A stretch of DNA of 64,000 nt from Elusimicrobiota bacterium (GTDB lineage Bacteria; Elusimicrobiota; Elusimicrobia; FEN-1173), in the NCBI GenBank assembly GCA_016722575.1, contig JADKIY010000002.1, positions 744,001-808,000 of the forward strand. The letters are read 5' to 3'. The notes under the pieces were generated by a model. The model saw only the letters and a list, made by a program, of their open reading frames with translations, searched no databases and had not been told where the DNA came from. Each line of letters starts with the position of its first letter. The first letter of the stretch is position 1. The position numbers and the translations under genes are program-made. This document shows, in pieces, positions 56,443 to 64,000 of this stretch.

Positions 56443-57183
56443 CTAGTCGTACCGCTCGAAGTGAATTTGTTCCTTGGGAACGCCCAGGGCGAGGAGCCGG
56501 TCATTGACCGCGGTGATCATGTTGTTTAAACCGCAGATGAAAAAATTCTTTTCTTTCAACGCCGGAACGAACTTCTCGATTTTCTCCTGCACATACCCCC
56601 GCTCGCCTTTCCAGTTGGTGTCGCGGCTCAACGAAAAGAGGACGTGAAAATTCGGGTGCTTTTGGACCGTGGCTTCCCATTCCGACCGGTACAAAAGGTC
56701 CGGTTCGTAGCGGTGGCCGTAAATGAGATACAGGTTTTTCTTCGTCCCCTTGGCGAGTTGGTCCTGGATGATGCTTCGGAAAGGCGCCACGCCGGACCCC
56801 GTGGAGATGAACACCATGTCCCGGGATTCGTCTTTGAGCGTGAAGGTGCCCAGAGGCGCCATGGCCTGCACTTTGTCCCCGGGTCGGAGCTTGTGAAGGA
56901 AAGTCGACGAGACCCCGCCGTCCACCAGGGTGACGCACAGTTCGAAGTAGTCGGTGTGCTGGGGGCTGGAGGCGATGGAATAGCTCGTCCGCCGGATCTT
57001 GCCTTCGTGGGGCACGAAAATCTGGGCGAACTGGCCGGCTTTGAATTCGAGTTTTTTGCCCCCCTGGATGTCGAAGCGGATGTGCCGGTTTTTCGGGGTG
57101 ATTTCCTCGGTGGAGATCACCAGCAAATCGTAGGTATCAAAGGCGCGTTTTTTCTCGGGGCTGGGGGCGGGGGCGTCGGACAT
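56443..57183 (-). CDS. NAD(P)H-dependent FAD oxidoreductase (FNR-like)
   Basis: 246 aa, two-domain ferredoxin-NADP reductase fold. FAD site RRTSYSIASSP; the nucleotide site begins at GSGVAPFRSI; LYLIYGHRYEPDLLYRSEWE, and a C-terminal FFICGLNNMITAVNDRLLAL. There is no iron-sulfur motif of its own. It would pass electrons between NAD(P)H and a flavin, ferredoxin or similar partner; the frameshifted ferredoxin-like gene at 62987 is far away. ATG 57183 follows AAGGAGAA. It ends at a strong terminator. Confidence 0.86.
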   Translation of the reverse strand: MSDAPAPSPEKKRAFDTYDLLVISTEEITPKNRHIRFDIQGGKKLEFKAGQFAQIFVPHEGKIRRTSYSIASSPQHTDYFELCVTLVDGGVSSTFLHKLRPGDKVQAMAPLGTFTLKDESRDMVFISTGSGVAPFRSIIQDQLAKGTKKNLYLIYGHRYEPDLLYRSEWEATVQKHPNFHVLFSLSRDTNWKGERGYVQEKIEKFVPALKEKNFFICGLNNMITAVNDRLLALGVPKEQIHFERYD

Positions 57184-57217
57184 GAAAGTTCTCCTTGGGT
57201 GGCGTGCCTCTATTTAA

Positions 57218-59806
57218 CTATTTTTTACCACCGGTGTTCCAGCGGGGGGCCGTTGAAAAAATGTAAAGGAACCGGTGGCGCACCCGCCCGCCCCGGGCGT
57301 CCCGGGCGTAGAGCCCGCCCAGCACGTCGAAATACCGGTCCCCGTCGGTCGTGCGGGTCGCGGAAAAAAGGGGCGCCAACCCCACCGTGCGGGACCCGCC
57401 CGCCGCCCCGGCGGTTTTCACCCGAAACCAGGGGCCGTAAACCGCCACGTCCTTGGTGGATTGGTCCGCCCGGGGGGCCGTGACCACCCGCCAATAAAAC
57501 GGGAAGAAAAGTCGGAATTTTCCCCCGGCCGCGGTGTCGGCGCTCCACCCGAGGGGCGTCACCACCCGGAACCGGCGATGGCGATCGGCGGTGCCGGTGG
57601 AAACGGTCTCATCGAAGCGCCCGTAAATCGGCGGCACAAAAGCGTAGGACCGGGTGGCGTTGGCCCCGCTCCAGTAAACCGGGAAAAAAGCGCTGGACCG
57701 TTCCGTGAGCGCGCCCCGCCGCGGGACGGTCCCTTCCTCCACCGCGTAATGGGCGGACCGGTACCAAAGCGGAAAAACGAAATCCCAATCCAAGGCGGCC
57801 GTTCGCCGCCAACCGTAGGGGAAAAGATATCCGAGCCGCGACTCCCCCCGCCGTTCCCAGGCAATGAGAGGCAAAATCCGGGGCGCCCAAAAGTTTCGAA
57901 AGCCCCCCTCCCGGGTGAATTGGTAAAGCGGGAAGAACCCATGGGAAAGATCCGGCCCTTTGTGGTGCACGGAGCCCAGTATCAAGTAGTTGACGTGGCG
58001 CTCCCGGTCCGGCGTGCCGGTTTTGCTCTGGGCGACCGAAGTCAGCAGCAGCGGAAGAACCAGGGAACCGTTGCCTTTTCCATCCCCGGAAGACCAATAG
58101 AAAGGCAGCAGATAACTGCCCGAAGATTTTTCGGAAAAAAACCGCCCCCATATTGGGAAAAGGCCGTAGGTCCGTCCCTCGGCGTTTTGATGGTGGTAGC
58201 CCAGGCCCACCACGGTCCATCGGCTCTCGGGGGTGCGCGCGTGGCCGTAGAAGGGCACCACGAAGGTCCGGGCCTTCTCCCGGCTGGCGTACCAATAGGC
58301 CAGGGGCAGGGCGCCTTCCCGGGACGAGGCGCTTCGCCGGGACCAGAACACCGGGGTGACCACGGTCCACCGCCGGGGCCCCCGCTCCCGGTAGTAAAAG
58401 GGAAAGAGCAGGTCGGCCTTCCTGGGGCCGAAATCGTTCCGCCAATAGAGGAACAGCCAACTCCAGCTTTCCTTTCCTTCTCGACGGGCGTGGACGAAAA
58501 AGGGCGAGGCGGTGAGGGAGAGGGGCCCGTCCCGGTAGTGGAAGTAAAGCGGGAAAGCCAAATCCATTCCCCAATCCGGGGGGCGTTTGTAATGCCAATA
58601 CAGGGGGAACAACACCCGGGTTTCGTTGCCGAGGCTGTCGTTTTTCCAGTGGTAGAGGAAGGCCCATCCGCTGGTCGAGGTCCCCCGGGAAATGCCCTCC
58701 GCCGTCAAGAGTTCGGTCCGACGACGCCAGATTCCCCAGGAAAGAAATCGCGACCCCCCCGAATTTCGCCACCGCCCGTACAGGGGGAACACGGTTTGAA
58801 ACCGGTCGTCCCCCTCCCGTCGATCGTAAAAATTCAACACCTGGGTGGCCCGGGAAAAACCGTCGGCGCTGGTTCCATGATAAAAAACGGGGAAAACACC
58901 GGCGCCGCTCTGGTCCGGGTCCCGATCGTAGTAATAAAGCAACAGATGGCCACGGCGGCGATCGGCGATTTTCTCCCGGCTGGCCAGGATCGTCAGCCAA
59001 AGGGAGTGATTCGGCTCCCGATCGTAAAAGTAAACGGGGAAGAGGTAGTGGCTGCTTACGGCGGTGGAGGCCAACGTCCCCCCCGCGCCCGCCAGGGGGA
59101 AGAGACCGGCGTAACGGCGGTCACCGTCTGGGCGGGATTCCCATCGGCGGTAAAAAGGGCCCGCCACGTCCGTCCGCCGTTCGGGAGAATGGGTGTGCCA
59201 ATAGAGCGGGAAGAGCGTTCGAAACCCTTCGTCCGGCGCCCGGGCCCAAACGTAGTTTAAAATCCATCCCCGGGTTTCCGTGCCCCGAACCCGGCGAAAA
59301 CCCACCGGCCAAACCTGGTCGATTTTGGACCGGTCGGCGTTCCGGTAATCGTAAAAGAGAAAGGGCAAAAACGTCGTCGCCCGCCCGCCGCCCAACCGGG
59401 TTTGTTGCCAGTACACCGGGAAAAGGGCCGTACGGGCGAAAACCGCCCCGCGGGATCGATACCAGGGCCCGGCCGCCAGCCAACGTTCCGCGCCCCGCCG
59501 ATAGGCGGCCACAAAGGGCAGGGACACCAGGAGGGAGCGGTCGGTTTCCCGGCCGCTGTAAAAAAGCGGGAAAAGGAGTTTCTGGGAGGCGTCGGTGTCC
59601 TTCCAATCCCAGTAAATCAGGGACGCCATCAGAAACCGGCGGTCGCCCTCCCGTTCCCACCAAAAGAGCGGCGGAAAGCGAATGGGCCTCTTTTCCCACA
59701 ACGTGGCGTCGGCGGTCGTGGAGTCAACGGCGGGGACGGAGGGTTCGACGGCGCCCAGAAGGGCGGGAAGGGAAAAGAGGAAAACGAGAATCCCGCGGGC
59801 GCGCAC
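57218..59806 (-). CDS. Large exported protein built of FPLYW-type repeats
   Basis: 862 aa with an N-terminal signal peptide (GILVFLFSLPALLGAVE). The rest is a long series, more than 20 by eye, of strands of the form [LVF]FP[LVF][YW] followed by a turn rich in Arg, Asp and Gly: LLFPLFYSGRETDRS, LFPVYWQQTRLGG, LFPLYWHTHSPERR, LFPVYFYDREPNHS, LFPLYWHYKRPPDW, LFPFYYRERGPRR, FFPVYWSGAN, LFFPFYWRVVTA. Spacing is irregular, about 25-60 residues. The alternating aromatic pattern suggests beta-strands in a barrel or solenoid at the outer membrane. I do not recognise a named family. GTG 59806 has a weak ribosome site; it follows the Dabb gene closely. Confidence 0.8.
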   Translation of the reverse strand: MRARGILVFLFSLPALLGAVEPSVPAVDSTTADATLWEKRPIRFPPLFWWEREGDRRFLMASLIYWDWKDTDASQKLLFPLFYSGRETDRSLLVSLPFVAAYRRGAERWLAAGPWYRSRGAVFARTALFPVYWQQTRLGGGRATTFLPFLFYDYRNADRSKIDQVWPVGFRRVRGTETRGWILNYVWARAPDEGFRTLFPLYWHTHSPERRTDVAGPFYRRWESRPDGDRRYAGLFPLAGAGGTLASTAVSSHYLFPVYFYDREPNHSLWLTILASREKIADRRRGHLLLYYYDRDPDQSGAGVFPVFYHGTSADGFSRATQVLNFYDRREGDDRFQTVFPLYGRWRNSGGSRFLSWGIWRRRTELLTAEGISRGTSTSGWAFLYHWKNDSLGNETRVLFPLYWHYKRPPDWGMDLAFPLYFHYRDGPLSLTASPFFVHARREGKESWSWLFLYWRNDFGPRKADLLFPFYYRERGPRRWTVVTPVFWSRRSASSREGALPLAYWYASREKARTFVVPFYGHARTPESRWTVVGLGYHHQNAEGRTYGLFPIWGRFFSEKSSGSYLLPFYWSSGDGKGNGSLVLPLLLTSVAQSKTGTPDRERHVNYLILGSVHHKGPDLSHGFFPLYQFTREGGFRNFWAPRILPLIAWERRGESRLGYLFPYGWRRTAALDWDFVFPLWYRSAHYAVEEGTVPRRGALTERSSAFFPVYWSGANATRSYAFVPPIYGRFDETVSTGTADRHRRFRVVTPLGWSADTAAGGKFRLFFPFYWRVVTAPRADQSTKDVAVYGPWFRVKTAGAAGGSRTVGLAPLFSATRTTDGDRYFDVLGGLYARDARGGRVRHRFLYIFSTAPRWNTGGKK

Positions 59807-59817
59807 CGGCGGGGGCC

Positions 59818-60114
59818 TTACTGAAATTCGTAATCGAGGGCCAGCACGCCCTCGCTGATGGGGCGCACGTGGTTTTCCACCACCGCCTGATGGGCGGGGT
59901 GGGGCAAATAGGCGTCCAGCGCGGCGCGATCGCGAAAGCGCACCACAAAACCGTGGGTGTAGCCCTGGGCGCGGGCGCTGAAATTGACGCCCGCCGACAC
60001 CCCGAGAATGCCCGGAATCCGGTCTTTGAGCCCCGTCAACTGCCGGAGCATTTCGGCCTTGCGCTCGTCGGGCGCCTCGGCCTTGAGTTTAAAGAGGACG
60101 ACGTGTTCGATCAC
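59818..60114 (-). CDS. Dabb (stress-responsive A/B barrel) domain protein
   Basis: 98 aa. IEHVVLFKLKAEAPDERKAE, MLRQLTGLKDRIPGILGVSA and then FVVRFRDRAALDAYLPHPAH, QAVVENHVRPISEGVLALDY match the small dimeric alpha/beta barrel family; function varies and is often unknown. GTG 60114 gives the usual short N-terminus; another GTG lies two codons earlier. Eleven bases separate it from the repeat-protein gene. Confidence 0.85.
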   Translation of the reverse strand: MIEHVVLFKLKAEAPDERKAEMLRQLTGLKDRIPGILGVSAGVNFSARAQGYTHGFVVRFRDRAALDAYLPHPAHQAVVENHVRPISEGVLALDYEFQ

Positions 60115-60177
60115 GGCCACACTGTACCATAGACCGATGGCCGACGCCAAGGGCGCCGCGTTCCCGCGCCGCCGGCC

Positions 60178-60414
60178 TCACGGTTTCCACCGCCGGGGCG
60201 TTTCGCCCCGAACCGGGCGCGCGGGGCCCGCCGTCGCGGCCAAAGCCACGGCCGCCCGGGGCACCGCCAGGGCTTCGTTCAGGGTCCTTCGCAGATAAAG
60301 CGCCTCGGTCTCCAATTCCCGGATCCGGGTGTCTTTTTTCTCCAGCGCTTCTTTCAGGATGGCCTGTTCGGCCAATCGCAATTCCCGCACGTTTTTTTCC
60401 AGCTCTTCCTCCAC
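60178..60414 (-). CDS. Small coiled-coil protein
   Basis: 78 aa: a charged N-terminal helix with clear heptads (EEELEKNVRELRLAEQAILK, EALEKKDTRIRELETEALYL), then an Ala/Pro-rich basic tail. GTG 60414 follows AAAAGGAGA. Upstream lie a GGGGG-TTTAT-CCCCC hairpin and two 28-base direct repeats, which may control it. No family recognised. Confidence 0.6.
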   Translation of the reverse strand: MEEELEKNVRELRLAEQAILKEALEKKDTRIRELETEALYLRRTLNEALAVPRAAVALAATAGPARPVRGETPRRWKP

Positions 60415-60446
60415 GTTAATCTCCTTTTTACTGAGGGGGTTTATCC

Positions 60447-60512
60447 CCCCTTCCGACTGACAGGGGCGTTGCCTTTCCTCTTGGCCCCTTCCGACTGACA
60501 GGGGCGTTGCCT
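60447..60512. repeat. Two perfect 28-base direct repeats
   Basis: Copies at 60447-60474 and 60485-60512, 38 bases apart start to start. Each begins CCCCTTCCGACTGACAGGGG, whose ends can pair as a short stem, and ends CGTTGCCT. Just after the second copy is a further hairpin, CGTTGCC-TAGC-GGCAACG (60505-60522). Confidence 0.8.
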
Positions 60513-60522
60513 AGCGGCAACG

Positions 60523-60552
60523 AAAAAACCCACGATCCGTTGGGACCGTGGG
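60523..60552 (-). terminator. Rho-independent terminator of the small transcript
   Basis: Stem 60547-60552 with 60529-60534 (CCCACG/CGTGGG), extended internally by TCC/GGA, followed on the minus strand by six T (60528-60523). It is downstream of the extended -10 promoter at 60706-60714. Confidence 0.75.
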
Positions 60553-60582
60553 CGCTTGAACTTCGGTGATTCGAAGGATGGC

Positions 60583-60696
60583 TTAGGAGGCCGATCCTCC
60601 GACGCCAAGCGCCCGGGTCCCGTGGTCCCGACGGGTCGACACCCACGGGGCCATGGACGAGCAAAGATAAATAGCCTTGGCGAAATTGAATTTCAT
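60583..60696 (-). CDS. Possible 37-residue small protein, or part of a small RNA
   Basis: The frame starting at ATG 60696 encodes 37 aa (begins MKFNFAKAIYLCSSM) and ends at 60583. An extended -10 promoter (TGGTATAAT, 60714-60706) would start transcription about 3 bases before the ATG, and a terminator lies at 60523, giving a transcript of about 175 bases. The first ~19 codons look A+T-richer than the surroundings. It may be a leaderless mini-gene or a non-coding RNA in which the frame is accidental. No family recognised. Confidence 0.4.
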   Translation of the reverse strand: MKFNFAKAIYLCSSMAPWVSTRRDHGTRALGVGGSAS

Positions 60697-60705
60697 AACG
60701 AGGTC

Positions 60706-60714
60706 ATTATACCA
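60706..60714 (-). promoter_or_regulatory. Extended -10 promoter of the small transcript
   Basis: Minus-strand TGGTATAAT: a perfect TATAAT with the TG extension; no clear -35 box 17 bases upstream. It lies in the 46-base gap after the hemerythrin stop, so it is separate from hemerythrin. Confidence 0.65.
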
Positions 60715-60742
60715 CAAAAATCGGAACGGCGGACGGGGCCGC

Positions 60743-61246
60743 TCACCCGCCTGTGTCCACGGACGGCGACCGCGACACGACCGACTCTCCAATCCCGGCC
60801 CACCCGCCGGCCGGCGCTTCCGGGGAGGAAAACACGCCGCTCCCCGTCGACGCGGCGCGAAAATAGGCGGCCAGAGCCAGGTCGTGCTCCAGGATGTGGC
60901 CGGTGATCCACCGGGAGATCAGGTCCGAAATCTCCCGCCACAAATCCCGTTCCCCCCTTTGAAAGCGTTTGCTGAGGGCCCTGATTGTTGACGAAAAATC
61001 GTCGTGCAGGTCTTTGTGGGCGTCCCGGTGGGGGTAGCCGACGCCGGCCATGGCGTCTTCTTCGCATCGGAAATGCATCAAGGTGTATTGGATCAGGAAA
61101 GCAAGGGCCTCCCCGGTCAATTCCGGACGATTTTGGGTGGCGGCGGCGTCGTGCAGGTCGTTCAACCGCTGAAAAATCCCCCGGTGCTGCTCGTCCACTT
61201 CCGGATAACCCGTGAGGTATTTATCGTCCCAAAGAAGGCGCGCCAT
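60743..61246 (-). CDS. Bacteriohemerythrin
   Basis: Oxygen-binding di-iron protein, 167 aa. The ligand set is complete: His21, His58 and Glu62 (HFRCE), His77 and His81 (HKDLH), His117 and Asp122 (HILEHD). A Ser/Gly-rich tail of ~35 residues follows the four-helix core. ATG 61246 follows CAGGAGC. Stand-alone hemerythrins store or deliver oxygen or act in aerotaxis. A GCCGATAA box lies upstream on the same strand (61398-61391) but without a matching -35, so flagellar control is only a possibility. Confidence 0.9.
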   Translation of the reverse strand: MARLLWDDKYLTGYPEVDEQHRGIFQRLNDLHDAAATQNRPELTGEALAFLIQYTLMHFRCEEDAMAGVGYPHRDAHKDLHDDFSSTIRALSKRFQRGERDLWREISDLISRWITGHILEHDLALAAYFRAASTGSGVFSSPEAPAGGWAGIGESVVSRSPSVDTGG

Positions 61247-61444
61247 GGTTTAGCTCCTGAAGGTCCCTGGATTTGGAATTTATCCCACAGAAACGAAAAA
61301 CCCACCGTCGAACCGCATCCCAACCCGCACCGGGAGCGAGACGGGTGGTCCCGCCGATCGTCCCGGCGAAACGACCAAACCCTACTTCTATTATCGGCAC
61401 AAATCCATGATGCCCATCATGCCGGGGAATCCTCGGGATGGCGG

Positions 61445-62962
61445 CTACGGTCGGGAACGACGCTTCAACAAACGCGCCTTGTCCAGCTCGACGCGGAGGA
61501 CTTGGCGGAGGCGGGGGAGGGATAAACGTCGAAGCCGATCGGGGGGCATTCCGCCGTCATAGTAGGACGGCGCGAATCCTTCGTAATATTCAAGAATCGA
61601 CCGGAGAGTTTGGGTCAAGGGAATCCGTTTCTTGGCCCAGGGGGCCCGGGCGAAGGCCCGGAAATCGCCGTCGACGACAATCGTGTGTCGAAGGAAAAAC
61701 CGGATCATCCAGGCTTCGGCCTCGGCCCAACGGCCCAATCGGGCGCAAACGTCCACCAAATTCCGGTAAGGCGTCGAATAATACCCTTCGCCGGCTTTTT
61801 CGGCCTTTAAACTCATCTCCAATCGCCGCCGATCCCAGGGGGTCGACGGGTCCTCGGCCAAAAGAACGTCCCGGTTCTTTTCCAGGAATTCGACGGCCAA
61901 ATTCAACTTGGAAAACCACGTCGCGGACTTGAGCTTCAATGGGGTGGAATACGGCACCGGCTGCTTGACCGTCGATTCGATGGCGGGCCATTGCTCCCGA
62001 ATCATCCGCCGGTAACGATTTTCGCTTTCCGGCCGACTCCATTCCGCCAGGGCGGTTTTGGTCCGGTTCAAAGAATAAAGAGCGCCGGCAGGGGCTTTAT
62101 CCCACTGTTTTTGGTAACACCCTTGGGCGCCGATCAAATAGCGGACGTCTTTGAAGTGATCGTACGCCCGCCGAAAAACGTCCCCCCGTCGGTACAGAAC
62201 CTGGGGCGTTTCCGCGTCCCGGGGCCAATCGGAAAGGCAACGATCCAACCAAAACCGGCGCTCGGCCCGCCACCCGGCGGGGACATCGGCCCCGTGGGCC
62301 AGTTCGTGGAAGGCCTCCGCCAGGACGAAGGGGTTCAGTCGACCCGCGGACCACTCCCGCCCGGCCAGGACGCAAAAATCTTTTTCGCCCCGTTTCAGGA
62401 TCAATTTTTGCGACGCGGGAATTCCTTTGGCCACGCGTTTCAAGTGCGAGAGCCAAAGGCCCCAAAAGGCCTTGGCGCCCAACCGACCCGCCGTGACCCG
62501 ATGAAAATCCAGGAGACGCCGGAGGGCCGCCGTCTTTCGATCCACGAGGCAATCCCGGCAAAGCGCTTCGGCCTTTTTCTGGAGGGCGACCGGGTCGCCG
62601 GGACGGCGGGCGAGCCAACGGTCCGCCAGGGACCGGAGAATCCCGGCCCGTTTTCGACGAAGGGCCCGGGGGGCCCGGGGAAACATTCCCAAGGTCAGGA
62701 GTTGGATGTCCCAGCGGCTCTCAAAATCCGACCGATCCCACAACCGATCGAGCGTCCGGGCCACCCGATCGAACAAAAGATCGGCCCGGGGCCACTTCAA
62801 TTTCCCCTCCGCCAGGGCCATGGCGATGTCCTGATAGATCGAGTAAATGGCATCGACGAGGATCTTCCGATGGGCCGCCGGGGCCCGTGGAACGGCGTCG
62901 ATCAGACCTTCAATATCGTTTTGTTGAATGAGCGCGGCGTAGGGGCTCGAAGGGGCTTTCAC
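61445..62962 (-). CDS. Large helical protein, possibly TPR-like
   Basis: 505 aa, soluble, helical, rich in Arg, Trp, Leu and Ala. Repeated helical hairpins are visible (ALYSLNRTKTALAEWSRPES, NRYRRMIREQWPAIESTVKQ, PYRNLVDVCARLGRWAEAEA), in the manner of TPR or SEL1 solenoids but without a clean consensus. There is no signal peptide and no catalytic motif. GTG 62962 is the first start; the ribosome site is weak. It lies 24 bases after the ferredoxin-like gene on the same strand. No family recognised. Confidence 0.7.
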   Translation of the reverse strand: MKAPSSPYAALIQQNDIEGLIDAVPRAPAAHRKILVDAIYSIYQDIAMALAEGKLKWPRADLLFDRVARTLDRLWDRSDFESRWDIQLLTLGMFPRAPRALRRKRAGILRSLADRWLARRPGDPVALQKKAEALCRDCLVDRKTAALRRLLDFHRVTAGRLGAKAFWGLWLSHLKRVAKGIPASQKLILKRGEKDFCVLAGREWSAGRLNPFVLAEAFHELAHGADVPAGWRAERRFWLDRCLSDWPRDAETPQVLYRRGDVFRRAYDHFKDVRYLIGAQGCYQKQWDKAPAGALYSLNRTKTALAEWSRPESENRYRRMIREQWPAIESTVKQPVPYSTPLKLKSATWFSKLNLAVEFLEKNRDVLLAEDPSTPWDRRRLEMSLKAEKAGEGYYSTPYRNLVDVCARLGRWAEAEAWMIRFFLRHTIVVDGDFRAFARAPWAKKRIPLTQTLRSILEYYEGFAPSYYDGGMPPDRLRRLSLPRLRQVLRVELDKARLLKRRSRP

Positions 62963-62986
62963 GGGACCATCATCGGTTTTTTTGAT

Positions 62987-63291
62987 TCAAAGTTCAACGC
63001 CGCCTTTCGCCGAGCGGTCTTTAAGCTCGTCGGGGGTGTTTTCGGGGTCCAGCGTGTCGACAATGCACGGACCGGGCGCGTTGGGCTCGAAAATGATTTG
63101 GTAAGCCACCAAGACGGCGGCCCGCTCTTTCTCGTCCCGGGACGGGCGAATCACCACGTACCGCCCGGAGGGAAACCCCCGGAAGAGGCCGGGGCCAGGA
63201 CTTCGCAGGATCCGCAGGCGATGCAACAGGCGGTGGTGTAAAAACGCCCGGGAACGTTCCTCCCCGCTTTTCGCAAATCGACGTTGGTCAT
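62987..63291 (-). pseudogene. Ferredoxin-like gene with a frameshift
   Basis: ATG 63291, with the good ribosome site GAGGAGAAGG, begins MTNVDLRKAGRNVPGRFYTT followed by ACCIACGSCEVLAPASSGG, a typical single-cluster ferredoxin start with CxxCxxC. That frame stops after ~46 codons. The neighbouring frame continues with GRYVVIRPSRDEKERAAVLV, AYQIIFEPNAPGPCIVDTL and an acidic end to 62987. One extra G in the GGGGG run after TCC would join the two frames. It is either a real frameshift, a phase-variable tract or a sequence error. The expected fourth Cys context (CP) is not clean. Confidence 0.5.
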
Positions 63292-63442
63292 GGCCTTCTC
63301 CTCGCCCGGGCGAAACCTCGGGCGCTCTCCTTTTACTTTTGGAAGCCCGCCGCAAGAGCCCGGGGAGAAGGCGATCGCGTCCGGTCCTTGCGCCCCGGGA
63401 CTTCATGAACTAGACTTTCCCTATCCCTTTTAGGAGGAACTC

Positions 63443-64000
63443 ATGAACGACGTTCGCCTTTCCATCGTTTTGTCCGCCGCCCTGGTGTTTGGGGTCGGCT
63501 GCGCCACCGCCCCCAAGGTCCAACGCACCGAGGTGGACCAGACCATCGATCTTTCCGGGGACTGGAACGACACCGACTCCCGCATGACGGCCGAGGAGAT
63601 GGTGAAGGATTCCCTCTCCCGCCCCTGGTTGGGCGAGTTTTCGGGCGCCAAGGGCGTCAAACCCCGCGTCATCGTGGGGACCGTCTTGAACAAGAGCCAC
63701 GAGCACATCAACACCGAGACCTTTGTGAAGGACCTCGAACGCGAACTCACCAACTCGGGCCAGGTGAAGTTCGTCGCCGCCAAGGATCAACGGGACGAAG
63801 TTCGCGAGGAGCGCCTGGATCAGGCCAGGAATTCCTCGGTCAAAACCGCCAAAAGCATGGGCCAGGAATACGGCGCCGACTTCATGCTCAAAGGCCAGAT
63901 CAACACGATCATGGACGGCGCGGGCAAGCAGGAAGTGAAGTATTACCAGATCGAGTTGGAAATGATCGACATGTCCTCCAACGAAAAAGCCTGGATCGGC
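63443..64000 (+). CDS. LpoB-like outer-membrane lipoprotein (runs off the window)
   Basis: 186 codons present. Lipoprotein signal with the lipobox at VFGVGC (Cys20), then TAPKVQRTEVDQTIDLSGDW, NDTDSRMTAEEMVKDSLSRP, VIVGTVLNKSHEHINTETFV and EYGADFMLKGQINTIMDGAG. This matches the LpoB family; in enteric bacteria LpoB activates PBP1b from the outer membrane. ATG 63443 follows TAGGAGGAA. The C-terminus lies beyond base 64000. Confidence 0.85.
   Translation, partial: MNDVRLSIVLSAALVFGVGCATAPKVQRTEVDQTIDLSGDWNDTDSRMTAEEMVKDSLSRPWLGEFSGAKGVKPRVIVGTVLNKSHEHINTETFVKDLERELTNSGQVKFVAAKDQRDEVREERLDQARNSSVKTAKSMGQEYGADFMLKGQINTIMDGAGKQEVKYYQIELEMIDMSSNEKAWIG

Noticed and set aside
60447..60512. CRISPR array
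   Set aside because: Only two repeats with a 10-base spacer and no cas gene in the window.
60523..60714. tmRNA or 6S RNA
   Set aside because: No tRNA-like end, CCA or tag-reading frame, and no long single-bubble duplex recognisable by eye; left as an unassigned small transcript.
61391..61398. Minus-strand GCCGATAA upstream of hemerythrin as a firm sigma-28 promoter
   Set aside because: The -10 box is perfect but nothing resembles the -35 box 11 bases upstream; kept only as a remark in the gene entry.
1..64000. Mobile elements or horizontal-transfer borders
   Set aside because: No transposase, integrase, tRNA-edge duplication or terminal repeats were seen; apart from the A+T-rich patch near 17.3 kb, composition looks uniform.

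Overview
The window is a GC-rich (about two thirds G+C by eye), gene-dense bacterial chromosome segment, almost entirely an inherited flagellar and motility island. L-ring, P-ring, outer-membrane barrel and LpoB-type genes show a Gram-negative (diderm) cell. GTG and TTG starts and 4-base stop/start overlaps are very common. The gene order, the FliW/CsrA pair, a divergent sigma-54 and the absence of flhF/flhG beside flhA do not match a familiar model organism. A little-studied phylum such as Elusimicrobiota is my low-confidence guess. I saw no tRNA, rRNA, CRISPR array, insertion sequence or phage gene.

Layout. 1-2082: filament genes fliD (cut by the window edge) and flagellin, minus strand. 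2201-6865: a multidomain response regulator, a membrane-anchored protein, a histidine kinase, an LPP20-like secreted protein and a coiled-coil protein. 6964-15169: a plus-strand rod, ring and hook-junction operon flgF-flgG-flgA-flgH-flgI-flgJ-flgM-flgN-flgK-flgL-fliW-csrA. 15108-25254: a regulatory block with stand-alone receivers, a CheB homologue lacking its catalytic residues, a PAS protein, a hybrid kinase, an rpoN-like gene, a receiver/PilB-type ATPase fusion, a GGDEF enzyme and a beta-carbonic anhydrase. 25251-45647: minus-strand flagellar operons (flgE to fliA; fliJ to flgD and the TIGR02530-like gene; flgB to fliI). 46112-49810: an NtrC-type activator, motA, motB and a PilZ-like gene. 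49875-64000: mostly unlinked genes (porin, pyrophosphatase proton pump, M23 peptidase, flavin reductase, an FPLYW-repeat protein, hemerythrin, LpoB).

Regulation can be read from the DNA. A sigma-70-type promoter precedes the NtrC-type activator. Five -24/-12 (sigma-54) promoters precede flgB, fliJ, flgE, flgF and the kinase-rpoN pair. Sigma-28-type promoters (a TAAAGTTT-like box, 11 bases, then a GCCGATAA-like box) precede flagellin, flgM, two signalling genes and motAB. With fliA and flgM present this gives a complete sigma-70 to sigma-54 to sigma-28 cascade. A hairpin with GGA in its loop in the flagellin leader, plus the fliW-csrA pair, adds a likely post-transcriptional checkpoint on flagellin.

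Most unusual items: a full-length trigger-factor-like chaperone translationally coupled between flgC and fliE; a FliM without the N-terminal CheY-binding peptide; a pseudo-enzyme CheB; a receiver/PilB-type ATPase/zinc-ribbon fusion; an 862-residue FPLYW-repeat protein; a leaderless peptidase gene behind a perfect sigma-70 promoter; and a short terminator-bounded transcript near 60.6 kb.
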